Notes: generated by a model not told the origin, from the sequence alone. Counted from the stretch's first letter, positions 24,262-33,799 are shown. The stretch: 45,203 bases of DNA from Candidatus Gastranaerophilales bacterium (GCA_944325835.1 CALVBO010000011.1:1-45203); one strand, 5' to 3'. Made by a program: numbers and translations.

Positions 24262-26489
24262 AGTATATCCAGCGGGTCGACGTCTACGGCCATTCTGATA
24301 TCGCGCGGCATTGTGATTTTACCGATAAAACTTGAAATAAAACCGTGGCCTTTTTCTCCGAGCTTATTTTTTATGAGTATCTGGAACCGGTAAAGTCCGT
24401 TTATCCGCTCGATTACGCAAGGTGTCGGGCCTAGAACTTCGAGCCGTTCGCTTACACCGAATTTATCAATCATTGTGGCTAACCTGAGGACAATTTCCTG
24501 TGCGGATTTCTCTGCGCGGAAATTGTTTTCGCTGCTCAAAATTATTCTTATAATCTGGCTGAATGGCGGGTAGTCAAATTCTTCGCGGGCAACGATTTCC
24601 GTGTCGTAAAATTCTTTGTAATTTTGTGATTTAGCGCTGGCAAGTGCGTAGTAATCCGGATTGTAGGTCTGGAAAATAACGCTTCCTGAGAACTCTCCTC
24701 TTCCCGCGCGGCCGGCGACCTGCGTTAAAAGCTGAAATCCGCGCTCTGACGCTCTGAAATCCGGAAGGTTAAAACTTGCATCCGCCGAAATTACGCCCAC
24801 AAGCGTTACATTCGGGTTGTCAAGCCCTTTTGCTATCATTTGCGTTCCGACCAGAATATCAATTTCGCCGCGTTGAAATTTTTCTAAAAGTCTTACATGT
24901 TCGCCTTTGCGGGTCAAAATATCGCTGTCAATACGTTCTACATTGTGTTCAGGGTAAAGTTCTTTGATGTATTGTTCGATTTTTTGTGTTCCGACCCCGC
25001 TGTTTTTGAACGCGTCCGAGCCGCAAGACGGGCAGAAATCCGGAAAATATTCCGTATGATTGCAATAGTGGCACTTGAGAAGCTGGTCTTTTGCATGCCA
25101 TATCATTGGAATTGCGCAGTGCGGGCATTCTATTACATGACCGCACGCCTGACACTGGGTATAAGTTGAAAAGCCTCGGCGATTGATGAGTAAAATTACC
25201 TGCTGGCCTTTTTCAAGGGTTTCTGTAATCGCTGTTTGAAGCGGTTTTGAAATCAAATTTTTGTATGCGGCTTTGCCATGGTTTTGCATGTTGATAACGG
25301 ATACGGGCGGAACTTTTGCGTTATTATACCGTTTCAAAAGTTCAAAAAGGTTTCCGCTGTTAATCGCGCGGTAATAGCTTGAAATATCGGGTGTTGCAGA
25401 ACCTAAAATCATCGGGCATTGATGAAATTCCTGTAATTTTTGCGCAACCACTTTTGCATCGTATCGCGGTGCGGGGCTGGTTTGTTTGTATGCGCTTTCG
25501 TGCTCCTCGTCAATTATTATCAGTCCGATATTTTTAAGCGGAGCAAAAACCGCAGAGCGGGCTCCCGCCAGAATTCTGATTTCATTACGGTAAAGTTTTT
25601 GCCAGACGTCATAACGTTCGCCGTCAGAAATACTGCTGTGCCAGATTGCGACGTATTCTGTGCCGAATTTTTTTGCAAGCCGCTTTGTAAGCTGTGAGGC
25701 AAGCGCGATTTCAGGCGCAAGAAAGAGTACATTTTTGCCTGATTTTATGCAATCATCAATGAGTTTAAAATAAACTTCCGTCTTGCCGCTTGCGGTGACA
25801 CCGTGTAAAAGTACGGTATCGGTTGGAGATTGGGCAAATTTTTTCTTAATCCCTTCGTAAACAGTATTTTGTTCCGGAGAAAGTTCAAAAAGCGCCTCGC
25901 GTTCGGTTATTTGCAGAATGTCAAGCGGGTTACGGTAAAGCTCCTCATTAGTAATTTTTACGCAGCCGAGTTCCTCCAGCTTTTTGATTGTTGCGCGTGT
26001 TGTTTTTGCTTCTTTTTCAAAGACAATAAGGTTGCGTTTCCCGCCGGTCTGAAGCTTTTCCAGAATTTCAATCTGCCTTTTGGTCGCACCGTCAAATTTT
26101 ACAAACTCAATGTACTGTTCGGTTTTTGCGGCTTTTTCAATTAACTTTAGCGGAATCGCCGCGTTTATGACAGTGATTAAGTCAGTACAATAATAATTTG
26201 CGACCCATTCAAGAAGTTTCAGGTAGTCAATAGTAAAAAGGGGATTTTCCTCCAGAATTCTGCTCACCTTTTTTGCTTTAATTTCAGGTGGCAGGTAGTC
26301 GGAAAATCCCACACAAAAAGCGTTAACAAGTCCTTGCCGGCCAAACGGAACAAGAATTACCTGTCCGATTTGGATTTTGCCCTGCATTTCATCAGGAATA
26401 AGGTAACTGTATGTCTTTACCCCCAATCCTTTGATATTTACTAATGCTAAGGCATATTTTGACAATTCTAACTCCAATGTGTTCAACAC
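24258..26489 (-). CDS. priA: Primosomal protein N' (PriA helicase)
   Basis: 3'-to-5' helicase that reloads the replisome at abandoned forks. The 743 residues contain an N-terminal 3'-DNA-binding domain, Walker A (LHGVTASGKTEVY, about 225-240), the DEEH box (LIIIDEEHESAYKQ), the eight-Cys zinc region (CQACGHVIECPHC ... CHYCNHTEYFPDFCPSCG) inserted between helicase halves, and the motif GTQMIAKGLDNPNVTLVGV. Full length. It is convergent with pilin copy 2. Confidence 0.95.
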   Translation of the reverse strand: MLNTLELELSKYALALVNIKGLGVKTYSYLIPDEMQGKIQIGQVILVPFGRQGLVNAFCVGFSDYLPPEIKAKKVSRILEENPLFTIDYLKLLEWVANYYCTDLITVINAAIPLKLIEKAAKTEQYIEFVKFDGATKRQIEILEKLQTGGKRNLIVFEKEAKTTRATIKKLEELGCVKITNEELYRNPLDILQITEREALFELSPEQNTVYEGIKKKFAQSPTDTVLLHGVTASGKTEVYFKLIDDCIKSGKNVLFLAPEIALASQLTKRLAKKFGTEYVAIWHSSISDGERYDVWQKLYRNEIRILAGARSAVFAPLKNIGLIIIDEEHESAYKQTSPAPRYDAKVVAQKLQEFHQCPMILGSATPDISSYYRAINSGNLFELLKRYNNAKVPPVSVINMQNHGKAAYKNLISKPLQTAITETLEKGQQVILLINRRGFSTYTQCQACGHVIECPHCAIPMIWHAKDQLLKCHYCNHTEYFPDFCPSCGSDAFKNSGVGTQKIEQYIKELYPEHNVERIDSDILTRKGEHVRLLEKFQRGEIDILVGTQMIAKGLDNPNVTLVGVISADASFNLPDFRASERGFQLLTQVAGRAGRGEFSGSVIFQTYNPDYYALASAKSQNYKEFYDTEIVAREEFDYPPFSQIIRIILSSENNFRAEKSAQEIVLRLATMIDKFGVSERLEVLGPTPCVIERINGLYRFQILIKNKLGEKGHGFISSFIGKITMPRDIRMAVDVDPLDIL

Positions 26490-26525
26490 GACTTTTTATT
26501 GACCAGCCAAATATAAGGGGGCGAC

Positions 26526-26762
26526 TTAGTCACCCTCGGACATGAATTCTTTTTTAGCTTCTTCAATAGCTTCTGACAACAAATCTAATTGTTCAGGTGT
26601 GAAAGTTACGCCTTTTTTTGTCGGAAGCCAGGTCGCGCCGCCGTCTGTTGTGTAGTGGATGCGAAGGTTAAAGTAACTTCTTCCCTTGTATTCGCTGATT
26701 GATATCTGTAATTGTTCTGTATCTGTTCTTGGAATTGTAGCTAAAATTTTTGCATCTGCCAT
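26526..26762 (-). CDS. PC4/p15-like ssDNA-binding protein
   Basis: The 78-residue protein is almost only a PC4 domain: ISEYKGRSYFNLRIHYTTDGGATWLPTKKGVTFTPEQLDLLSEAIEEA. Bacterial PC4-like proteins bind single-stranded DNA and are linked to transcription or genome stability. AGGAGAG site before the ATG. Its neighbour priA, 36 bases downstream, may be co-transcribed, linking two ssDNA-related functions. Confidence 0.85.
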   Translation of the reverse strand: MADAKILATIPRTDTEQLQISISEYKGRSYFNLRIHYTTDGGATWLPTKKGVTFTPEQLDLLSEAIEEAKKEFMSEGD

Positions 26763-26891
26763 GATTTTCTCTCCTTATTTTACTAATCCTTTTTATCTTA
26801 TCACAAAAATACTTTATTTAGAGGTTGATTTTTTTACCGGCATCATTAAATAATAAATCAAGCAATGTAGTAAGGTAGAAACGAGGTAGTT

Positions 26892-27434
26892 ATGACTTCA
26901 TTATCAGGAATATATGCGGGGCTTAACAGCACTTATGCTTATCTGGCTTCACAATATAAAGACGGCTTAACGCTTGAAAATATTGCAGAGGCACGTACTA
27001 ATACAGATAATTTGATGAATTTAAATCAAACATTTGCATCTTATTTGCAAACAAATTTTTCGGCATTGGATTCTGACGGTGACGGAATACTTTCTGCGGA
27101 AGAAACAACGAATAGTATCAGTCAGATGTCTGCAAGCGGTTTGACAAAGGCACAGTTGATACAGTTGTATTCATCAGGGGCTTCAGGAATTTCCAGCGCT
27201 GATTATTCTTATATCATAGAAAATTTTGAATCAATGGATACAAACGGCGACGGCAGAATTACGGATTCTGAAATTGCAGCGTTCAAGTTAAGTGCAGCAA
27301 AAATGGAAAAGGAAGATGAAATGAACCATAAAGCTGCAACAAATATGTCTGTTTTCTACGGAGATGATTCATCTTCAAGCTCCGGAAGCTACAGTATTTT
27401 AAGCTATAAATACAAAAATAATTCAAATTCATAA
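26892..27434 (+). CDS. EF-hand calcium-binding protein
   Basis: The 180 residues contain two canonical EF loops: DSDGDGILSAEE (about residue 59) and DTNGDGRITDSE (about 116), with acidic residues at calcium positions 1, 3, 5 and 12. There is no signal peptide and no dockerin partner motif. The N-terminus (SLSGIYAGLNSTYAYLASQYKDG) is Ser/Tyr-rich and the C-terminus ends in a Ser-rich low-complexity tail (DDSSSSSGSYS). Role unknown; calcium sensing or buffering is inferred. A weak promoter (TTGATT 26825, TAAATA about 16 bases on) lies upstream, and a terminator follows. Confidence 0.8.
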   Translation: MTSLSGIYAGLNSTYAYLASQYKDGLTLENIAEARTNTDNLMNLNQTFASYLQTNFSALDSDGDGILSAEETTNSISQMSASGLTKAQLIQLYSSGASGISSADYSYIIENFESMDTNGDGRITDSEIAAFKLSAAKMEKEDEMNHKAATNMSVFYGDDSSSSSGSYSILSYKYKNNSNS

Positions 27435-27482
27435 CATCACTTATTTTAGTAACACACAACAAACTTAAAAAAGGGAATTGAG

Positions 27483-27503
27483 AGGCGCCGGAGGCGCCTT
27501 TTT
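27483..27503 (+). terminator. Terminator after the EF-hand gene
   Basis: AGGCGCC (27483-27489) and GGCGCCT (27493-27499) flank a 3-base loop and enter a T run to 27503. It also separates the plus-strand gene from the convergent metallophosphatase. Confidence 0.85.
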
Positions 27504-27509
27504 GTTGTA

Positions 27510-29072
27510 TTAGTCTGCAATTTGAATTCTGCCGTCGTCTGCAATTTTTATCGGTGTATTGTGTTTTTTCACGCAGTTGATTACGCAGCCTGTGATGTCA
27601 TAATCGCAGATTTTTTCAGCTTCATTAAATTTATTGAGCATTGTGTAGTTGTCGTTACCCTGTGCGTGGAAATCGTTGATTACTGTTTTATAAAGTTTAT
27701 CTTGCCGCGGGTTATTGATGTCGATAGGAGTTTTTGTCCCGTTTTTATCAATATAAGCCATTGAAAGCAGGTCGCCGTCTTTGTTTATTCTGTATTCCAG
27801 ACCTGAAACCTCCATTATTCCGGGTTTATTATCTTTGTTTTGCAGGGAAGTTGAGGCGAATTTAATTGCGTCAACGATTTCTTTTTCCGTGTAGTTGACA
27901 ACAACGGCTTTGTTTTTGAACGGCAGAATTTCATTTAGCGTTCTTGTATCAAGCGTGCCTTCATCAAAGAAACCGCGGATTTCAGGTGACGGCATTATTG
28001 CAATCTCCGCGTCACAGTCCTCTTTCATACAGTCAAGTATAAAGTTTGCGTGTCCGGTTGGCTCTGTGAGAACTTTTTTCGGCGGTTTTTCAGCGCTTTC
28101 AATGTAGCCGATTTTTTCCGGTTTCCCGAGGATAGTTTCAAAAATGTATCTCATCGGCGCGTTGCGGCGGAAGTAGTCGGTGTAGGAAATATTATTCTGA
28201 GCCTTTTTGATTATACCTTTCTCATCAAATTCAATATTCAAAATGCCGAAGTGTGTTCCGTCGCGTCCGCCCTGAGTTATGATGACCGGTTCGTTTGATT
28301 TTGAGTAGAAGAGGTTTTTGCCTTCTTTGATATCTCTCAATAAATCGTGAGAGTGACCGCCCAGAATAATATCAATGCCGTCAGTTGCGCGTGCGAGGAG
28401 AATATCTCCTTCATAACCTACGTGTGACAGGAGAATGATTTTGTCAACGCCTTGCTTTTTAAGTTCGTCCGCATCGCGCTGCACCTGCTTGATTGTTTCG
28501 TCAAGTGAGTGGACGCGCAGGTTTTCGGTAAGCGTTCCCTGCCGCAGACGGGAGATTAAATCTACCGGAGAAGTTCCGATAATTCCGTATTTGTGCCCGT
28601 TAATCTCTTCAATTGTGTAGTTTTGAAGTTTATTTTGAACTTTTTCGCTGTTGTTTATGTAAACATTATTTGCCAGAAGTTTATATTGAATTTGTTCTAA
28701 GAGGTTAAGGAGTTTGCCGGATTTTTTCCAGGCAAGGTCAAATTCGTGGTTGCCCATAGCGGTTGCTTGAATTCCGATTGCGTTTTGGAATTTAACGGCG
28801 ACCTCGTTAATTTTTTCATCGTGTCCAAGCTGAATATCGCCTGATGAAAGTTTCAATCTGTCAACATCAGGCTGCGTTTTTTGAAACGAATCAAAAGTGT
28901 TGGAAACGCTTGCGAGCCGTTCCATATTTATAGATTTTCCGTGAATATCGTTAAGGTAAAAAATACTGGCTTTAACACGTTTTTCAGGTTGTGCTGCTCC
29001 CGTGCGCGAATCCTTTTTGGGATTGCGGTTAGCCGGAGTATTAACGCTATTCAATATTGGATTGATTGACAC
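27510..29072 (-). CDS. 5'-nucleotidase / cyclic-nucleotide phosphodiesterase family metallophosphatase
   Basis: Two-domain enzyme of the UshA/YfkN type, acting on nucleotides. Calcineurin-like motifs are all present: YLNDIHGK, SSGDIQLG, MGNHEFD, LLSHVGYEGD and GGHSHD, followed by the 5'-nucleotidase C-domain (TLNEILPFKNKAVVVNYTEKEIVDAI). Relatives are usually exported, but no signal peptide is seen here; the first 50 residues are a polar extension. A GTG start at 29072 is chosen because AAAGGG lies nine bases before it; the frame also allows TTG at 29105 with no ribosome site. Confidence 0.85.
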   Translation of the reverse strand: MSINPILNSVNTPANRNPKKDSRTGAAQPEKRVKASIFYLNDIHGKSINMERLASVSNTFDSFQKTQPDVDRLKLSSGDIQLGHDEKINEVAVKFQNAIGIQATAMGNHEFDLAWKKSGKLLNLLEQIQYKLLANNVYINNSEKVQNKLQNYTIEEINGHKYGIIGTSPVDLISRLRQGTLTENLRVHSLDETIKQVQRDADELKKQGVDKIILLSHVGYEGDILLARATDGIDIILGGHSHDLLRDIKEGKNLFYSKSNEPVIITQGGRDGTHFGILNIEFDEKGIIKKAQNNISYTDYFRRNAPMRYIFETILGKPEKIGYIESAEKPPKKVLTEPTGHANFILDCMKEDCDAEIAIMPSPEIRGFFDEGTLDTRTLNEILPFKNKAVVVNYTEKEIVDAIKFASTSLQNKDNKPGIMEVSGLEYRINKDGDLLSMAYIDKNGTKTPIDINNPRQDKLYKTVINDFHAQGNDNYTMLNKFNEAEKICDYDITGCVINCVKKHNTPIKIADDGRIQIAD

Positions 29073-29147
29073 TTTTGTAATCCCTTTAGCCTTAAAAACC
29101 GTCAAGAAATTTTTTGCCAGTAAGTAAAGAAATTGTTACAATCAAGC

Positions 29148-29176
29148 TTGACGAAAGAGAAAAAATAGTACATAAT
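29148..29176 (+). promoter_or_regulatory. Promoter of pilin-like gene copy 3
   Basis: TTGACG (29148-29153), a 17-base spacer, CATAAT (29171-29176), the same boxes as copy 1. The following GGCAATAAGTC is also shared with the copy 1 leader. It starts upstream of the divergent metallophosphatase gene. Confidence 0.85.
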
Positions 29177-29260
29177 GAAAAAGGCAATAAGTCGTAATGG
29201 CGGAATGGACGAAAAAAAGAATAGTCCTATTGCCTTATGATAAAAAGAAAGGATAGAAAG

Positions 29261-30431
29261 ATGAAGAAACGAAAAGTATTGAGTTATGCAGGGGGGGGGG
29301 GGGAGCCCTGAGCCGGTGCCATATTTGGTTCCGCGCGACCGAACCACGAGAAATCTGAGAGAGAAGGCTGAGCCGGCCGCCGAGCGGCATCCACAAAGCA
29401 ACCCGAGTGGAAAATTAACGAAAGAAGTTTTGGTTCCGAGCAATTGGAGCACGAAAAATCTGATGGAGGATGCGCGAGCGTTGGCGTTTACCATGGCGGA
29501 AATATTGTTATCTCTCACGATAATCGGAGTGGTGGCAGCGATAACGCTTCCGTCACTCACGGGAAACATAAATGAACGCACGTGGAACACACAGAGAAAA
29601 GCGCTTTATGCCCGTTTTAGTCAGGCAATCGCCCTGATGCCGGCTTTAAACGGATATGGAACCCTGACCGAAGATGAAAGCGGCAGCGTTACAGAGGATA
29701 CCGCCGCTGAAACTTTTGTTACCGCAGGTTTATCGAAAGTTCTCAAAATTAATAATATTTGTGATAATGATCATTTATATGATTGCGGGTTTAGCAGTTC
29801 CATAACTACATTAAAAGCCGAGAAAATTTCTCTTCCAAAATCTTTTGGCGATTTAAATCCTGAGATGCTGACAGGGATTTCAGCTTTTTCTTATTCTATG
29901 ACGGATGTCAAGGCTGCTGCATTTGAAACTGCAAATGGTGAATCAGTTTTGACATTTTATAATCCAAATTGCAAAATGGATTTTAACGGAACTATGGATG
30001 GTTCGGGCGGAACTTATTGGTTTGCGCAGCCGAATGTTTGTGTTAACTTTGTATATGATTTGAACGGTTCTAAAGGCCCAAATACTGTCGGTAAAGATAT
30101 CGGGGTCATTGGTGCGATTTATCCGTCTGATACTGTTGTCGTAGCCCCGTATCCAAATTTACAATATGCATCTTCTGCCAGTATAGATCATTATAATGCT
30201 TTAAAAGTATGTACAAAACAGGATTTGGAGTATCGCCTGCCAAATGTCGAGGAGGCTATAGCGATGTTTGTTAATAAAAATCTGTTTGAATTAAGTATGG
30301 GGGATGAAGCTTTTTGGACATCAACAATTACATCTTCTGAGTATGCAATTGCAATGGCTTCGCGTTCGGGTAGAAAAATTAGATACTCCAGAAGTCTGGT
30401 TTCTCCTGGGGTGATATGTGTTAAACGTTAG
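29261..30431 (+). CDS. Type IV prepilin-like protein, copy 3 (out of frame at G13, phase OFF)
   Basis: The ATG at 29261 (after GAAAGGATAG) reads MKKRKVLSYAGGGGEP and stops at TGA 29309. With 12 or 15 G it would continue through an approximately 60-residue leader to A|FTMAEILLSLTIIGVVAAITLP, about 389 residues in all. An ATG at 29286 is already in the pilin frame but has no ribosome site. The leader has two related GGTTCCG...CCACGA strings that also occur in copy 1. The C-terminal block has NGESVLTFYNPNC, KGPNTVGKDIGV and RLPNVEEAIAMFVN...FWTSTITSS...CVKR, the DUF1566-like pattern. Confidence 0.78.
29291..29303 (+). repeat. Poly-G tract, 13 G (copy 3)
   Basis: Directly after codon GCA of the leader. 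As at copies 2 and 4, 13 G puts the pilin frame one base out of register. Confidence 0.9.
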
Positions 30432-30436
30432 ATGTA

Positions 30437-30464
30437 GGGCGGGGCTTTTTTAAAATCCCCGCCC
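30437..30464 (+). terminator. Hairpin terminator after pilin copy 3
   Basis: GGGCGGGG (30437-30444) pairs with CCCCGCCC (30457-30464) around a T-rich loop; TTGTCTTTATT follows. It starts six bases after the pilin stop. Confidence 0.75.
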
Positions 30465-30528
30465 TTGTCTTTATTCTGTGTTTAGGTTATCATTTTATTA
30501 AATATTAGCAAACACAGGAGAAAGATTT

Positions 30529-31281
30529 ATGTCAGGACATTCCAAATGGTCTACGATTAAACATAAAAAAGCAAAAGTTGATTCGCAGCGTGCGGTTGTA
30601 TTTCAGAGATATTCAAGGGAGTTAATCGTTGCGGCGCGTCTGGGCGGGGCTGATCCTGCCGGAAACTTCCGTTTAAGAACTGCCATTGAAAAAGCAAAAG
30701 CCGCAGGACTCCCGAATGATAATATTAAACGCGCTATTGAAAAAGGGGCCGGTGCCGGCTCAAGCGAAAATTATGAAGAACTCGTTTATGAAGGCTACGC
30801 GCCGGGCGGTGTCGCTGTCGTTGTCGAAACAATGACCGATAACAGAAACAGAACCGCGGGCGATATCAGAAGCTATTTTACAAAATACAACGGAAACCTC
30901 GGTACAACAGGCGCTGTCAGTTGGATGTTTGATCAAAGAGGACAATTGATTTTTGACAAAAACAGTGTTGATTATGACAAACTTTTTGAAGCCGCAATTA
31001 ACCTCGATGCTGAAGATATTGTTGATGAAGATGATACTTATACGGTTTTGACAACTGTTGAAAATTTCCAGAAAGTTGTTGAAGGATTAGAAGCCGAAGG
31101 CTTTAAACCGCAAACCGCAGAATTTACGCGTATTCCGCAAAATACGGTTCCGGTTACGGATGAGAAAACCGCACAGCAGATTATGAAGCTTCTTGATAAA
31201 CTTGAAGAGCACGATGATGTGCAGAATGTTTATATGAATTTTGATATTCCTGATGAAATTATGGAGAAATTGGACGTTTAA
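30529..31281 (+). CDS. yebC: YebC/PmpR-family protein
   Basis: A widely conserved three-domain protein, described as a DNA-binding transcription regulator and, in recent work, as a translation factor helping proline-rich synthesis. The 250 residues begin MSGHSKWSTIKHKKAKVDSQRAVVFQRYSREL, with YEGYAPGGVAVVVETMTDNRNRTAGDIRSYFTK near 90-120; all are diagnostic. AGGAGAAAG site. It is followed two bases later by the diguanylate cyclase. Confidence 0.95.
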   Translation: MSGHSKWSTIKHKKAKVDSQRAVVFQRYSRELIVAARLGGADPAGNFRLRTAIEKAKAAGLPNDNIKRAIEKGAGAGSSENYEELVYEGYAPGGVAVVVETMTDNRNRTAGDIRSYFTKYNGNLGTTGAVSWMFDQRGQLIFDKNSVDYDKLFEAAINLDAEDIVDEDDTYTVLTTVENFQKVVEGLEAEGFKPQTAEFTRIPQNTVPVTDEKTAQQIMKLLDKLEEHDDVQNVYMNFDIPDEIMEKLDV

Positions 31282-31283
31282 TC

Positions 31284-32657
31284 ATGATTCAAAAAATTTC
31301 GGAATTATCCAAAATTTTGAACAGTTCCTACAGCGCAAAAAGTATCCTGAATTCTCTGCATGATTTTTTTGCAGACTATTTCGGAGTAAAGAAAACGGAA
31401 CTTTACACATGGGACGGTACGACCTCGCAGCTTCGGGATTTTTCCAGAAACTGGCTTTATATTGACGACATTTTTGAAAAAAAGGTCGTCGGACAGTATT
31501 ACAAAATTTATGCAGATATCAAAGAGAAAAATTCCTATGAAATTGTCGAGGACAAGCTTTATTTCCCGCTGAAAAAACAGTCGAAATTTATTGGAATGCT
31601 TGAGTTTACGCAAACCGAACAGGCGGATGAACTTTTAAAATTCCTTGAGGTCGCGGCTGATGTTATTTCTTTAAAAGTTCAAAATATTATTCTCAATGAG
31701 AAAATGCAGAAAAATATCAACTTCCACGATTCGATGAAAAATATTGCAAAGATTATTGAAACGCAATACGAACTTAACTATATTGTTCCGCTTATCGGTG
31801 AAATGTTTGATAAATTTGTTTCAAATCATCTGATTTATATTTTTCTGCGTAAAGAGGACGAGCAGGAGTTTTCGCTTGTTTGGCCGGGGGCTTGTAACGA
31901 TGAAAAAATCTACGGGCTTATAAGCATTTTGACAAGTGATTCCGAATGTATCCTGACTGCGGACAAGAAAACGGGTGTTTTCCCGCTGATTAGCGAGGGT
32001 AAACTTTTCGGCTGCATTGTTACAAAAAGTATGGAAGGCAAGCTTAACGATAAAGAAGTTGATTATATTGAACAGCTTACCAATCAGGTCGCAACAACAA
32101 TCAACCGCGCAAATGTTTATGCCGAAATCCTCAAACACGCAACGCTTGACGCACTGACGGGTTTTTATAACAAACGTCAGCTTGAAGAACGCTTAAAACA
32201 GGAGGTTTCAAGCTCACGCCGCCAGCACCTGCCGCTTTCTGTGATTATGACGGATATCGACTTCTTCAAAGGTGTTAATGATACCTACGGGCATGCGGTC
32301 GGGGATTTGGTGCTGAAAACCGTGTCAGATGTTATTCGTTCGCAGCTTCGTGAATACGACGTAGCAGGGCGTTACGGCGGTGAAGAGTTTACGATACTTC
32401 TGCCGAGTGCCGGTATTAAAGACGCGTGTATGGTTGCGGAACGTCTTAGAAAAGCCGTTGAAAAACGTATGATTGACATCTCAAAACTCACACCCGAACA
32501 TAAAAATATTAATGTTACAATCAGCCTTGGCGTTTACCAGATGCAGGACGGCGACGAAATTTCTGATTTGATAATCAAGGCCGACAGAGCTCTTTATGAA
32601 GCAAAATCCGGCGGCAGAAATAAAGTCGTTTCCGCAGGCGATATGGAGAATTTGTAA
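31284..32657 (+). CDS. Diguanylate cyclase with N-terminal sensory region
   Basis: Makes c-di-GMP from two GTP. The 457-residue protein has about 280 residues of GAF-like sensory sequence, then a full GGDEF domain: DALTGFYNKRQLEERL, DIDFFKGVNDTYGHAVGD, active site RYGGEEF and ISLGV. The RxxD inhibitory site (REYD) lies five residues before GGEEF, so product inhibition is likely. No membrane segment is seen. It sits in an operon with yebC, tsaE and tsaB; adjacency to pilin copies 3 and 4 is notable because c-di-GMP often controls pili. Confidence 0.92.
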   Translation: MIQKISELSKILNSSYSAKSILNSLHDFFADYFGVKKTELYTWDGTTSQLRDFSRNWLYIDDIFEKKVVGQYYKIYADIKEKNSYEIVEDKLYFPLKKQSKFIGMLEFTQTEQADELLKFLEVAADVISLKVQNIILNEKMQKNINFHDSMKNIAKIIETQYELNYIVPLIGEMFDKFVSNHLIYIFLRKEDEQEFSLVWPGACNDEKIYGLISILTSDSECILTADKKTGVFPLISEGKLFGCIVTKSMEGKLNDKEVDYIEQLTNQVATTINRANVYAEILKHATLDALTGFYNKRQLEERLKQEVSSSRRQHLPLSVIMTDIDFFKGVNDTYGHAVGDLVLKTVSDVIRSQLREYDVAGRYGGEEFTILLPSAGIKDACMVAERLRKAVEKRMIDISKLTPEHKNINVTISLGVYQMQDGDEISDLIIKADRALYEAKSGGRNKVVSAGDMENL

Positions 32658-33125
32658 ATGAAGTATTCAAGAGTTTGTAATAGTTTGGAAGATACAAAGA
32701 AACTCGCGCAGGATTTTGCGGGGCTTATTGAGAATGGCTGTTTCGTAAATCTTTACGGTGAAATCGGCGCCGGCAAAACAGCTTTCGTTAAACTCGTTGC
32801 CGAGGCTCTCGGCGTGACGGAAAAGGTTACAAGTCCGAGTTTTGTAATTCTCAACGAATATCACAGCGCTAAGCTTCCGGTTTATCACTTTGACCTTTAC
32901 CGCCTTGAAAACGAAGGCGTTAAAACAATTGCGGATGAACTCAGAGAATATTCAGAAGGTAAAAATATCACCTTTGTTGAATGGGCAGAATTTTCTCAAA
33001 ACGAAATTCCGTTTAATCACCTGAAAATTAATGTCACCTATAATGACGATGATGCAAGAATTTACGAGTTTGAACCTAGCGGAAAGGGTTTTGACTATAT
33101 TATAGAAGGGCTGGAAAAATGTTAG
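32658..33125 (+). CDS. tsaE: tRNA threonylcarbamoyladenosine biosynthesis ATPase TsaE
   Basis: ATPase that works with TsaB and TsaD to make t6A on ANN-decoding tRNAs. The 155 residues show the P-loop YGEIGAGKTAF (about 33-43), TSPSFVILNEYH and the Walker B-like FVEWAEF, all typical. The ATG directly abuts the preceding stop. It overlaps tsaB by 7 bases, consistent with stoichiometric synthesis. Confidence 0.95.
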   Translation: MKYSRVCNSLEDTKKLAQDFAGLIENGCFVNLYGEIGAGKTAFVKLVAEALGVTEKVTSPSFVILNEYHSAKLPVYHFDLYRLENEGVKTIADELREYSEGKNITFVEWAEFSQNEIPFNHLKINVTYNDDDARIYEFEPSGKGFDYIIEGLEKC

Positions 33126-33733
33126 TTTTAGCGTTTGATACTTGTTTGGATAAGATGTATGTAACTTTGGTTCGTGATGGCGTTACTCTTAAAACTGTTG
33201 CGGCTCCTTACGAGGGAATGCAAACCCGTTCACCAAGACTGCTTGAAACTATCAAGGATGTGCTTCTTGAGAACGGTCTGACCTTTGCCGATTTAGACCT
33301 GATTGCGACAAGTGTCGGCCCTGGAGGGTTTACCGCAATCAGAACATGTATGACAGTTGCACGTGTTATGGCACAGGAACTCGGCAAAAAACTTATTGGC
33401 GTTACGTCTTTTGAAGTTCTTGAAAATCTTCCGATTAACTACGAAGGTAAAAAGAAATTAATCGCACTGGATGCGCGCCGCGAAAGTGCCTATGTCGCGA
33501 TTGATGATGAAATTAAGGGGATTGTTCCGCTTAATGAAATTAATACTGACGGTTATTTTGTTGTGACTGATGATAAATTGCAGCCGATTATAGGCGGAGT
33601 TTCATATCAGAAATTAGATTTGTCATTGGGCGAAATCATTGCAAAAATAGCAGTAGAAAAGGCTAAGACGGAAGATGGTGATTGGGGAAAACTTACACCA
33701 TTGTATCTCGCCGCTCCTGCTAACGCAAAATAG
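33119..33733 (+). CDS. tsaB: tRNA threonylcarbamoyladenosine biosynthesis protein TsaB
   Basis: ASKHA-fold scaffold of the t6A complex. The 204 residues begin MLVLAFDTCLDKMYVTL and hold ATSVGPGGFTAIRTCMTVARVMAQELGKKLIGVTSFEVL. The C-terminal half is shorter and variable, as usual for TsaB. TsaD is elsewhere. The promoter of pilin copy 4 begins three bases after the stop codon. Confidence 0.94.
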   Translation: MLVLAFDTCLDKMYVTLVRDGVTLKTVAAPYEGMQTRSPRLLETIKDVLLENGLTFADLDLIATSVGPGGFTAIRTCMTVARVMAQELGKKLIGVTSFEVLENLPINYEGKKKLIALDARRESAYVAIDDEIKGIVPLNEINTDGYFVVTDDKLQPIIGGVSYQKLDLSLGEIIAKIAVEKAKTEDGDWGKLTPLYLAAPANAK

Positions 33734-33735
33734 GC

Positions 33736-33764
33736 TTGACTATTTTTAAAATATACTGCATAAT
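33736..33764 (+). promoter_or_regulatory. Promoter of pilin-like gene copy 4
   Basis: TTGACT (33736-33741), a 17-base spacer, CATAAT (33759-33764), immediately after tsaB. The leader is short (about 35 bases) with AAGAAAGGATGGA before the ATG. Confidence 0.85.
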
Positions 33765-33799
33765 TAACTATGTAACGATTAAGAAAGGATGGAATTGAA

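Noticed and set aside
27510-29105. TTG start at 29105 for the metallophosphatase
   Set aside because: It lacks a ribosome site, whereas the GTG at 29072 has AAAGGG at a suitable distance; both remain possible.
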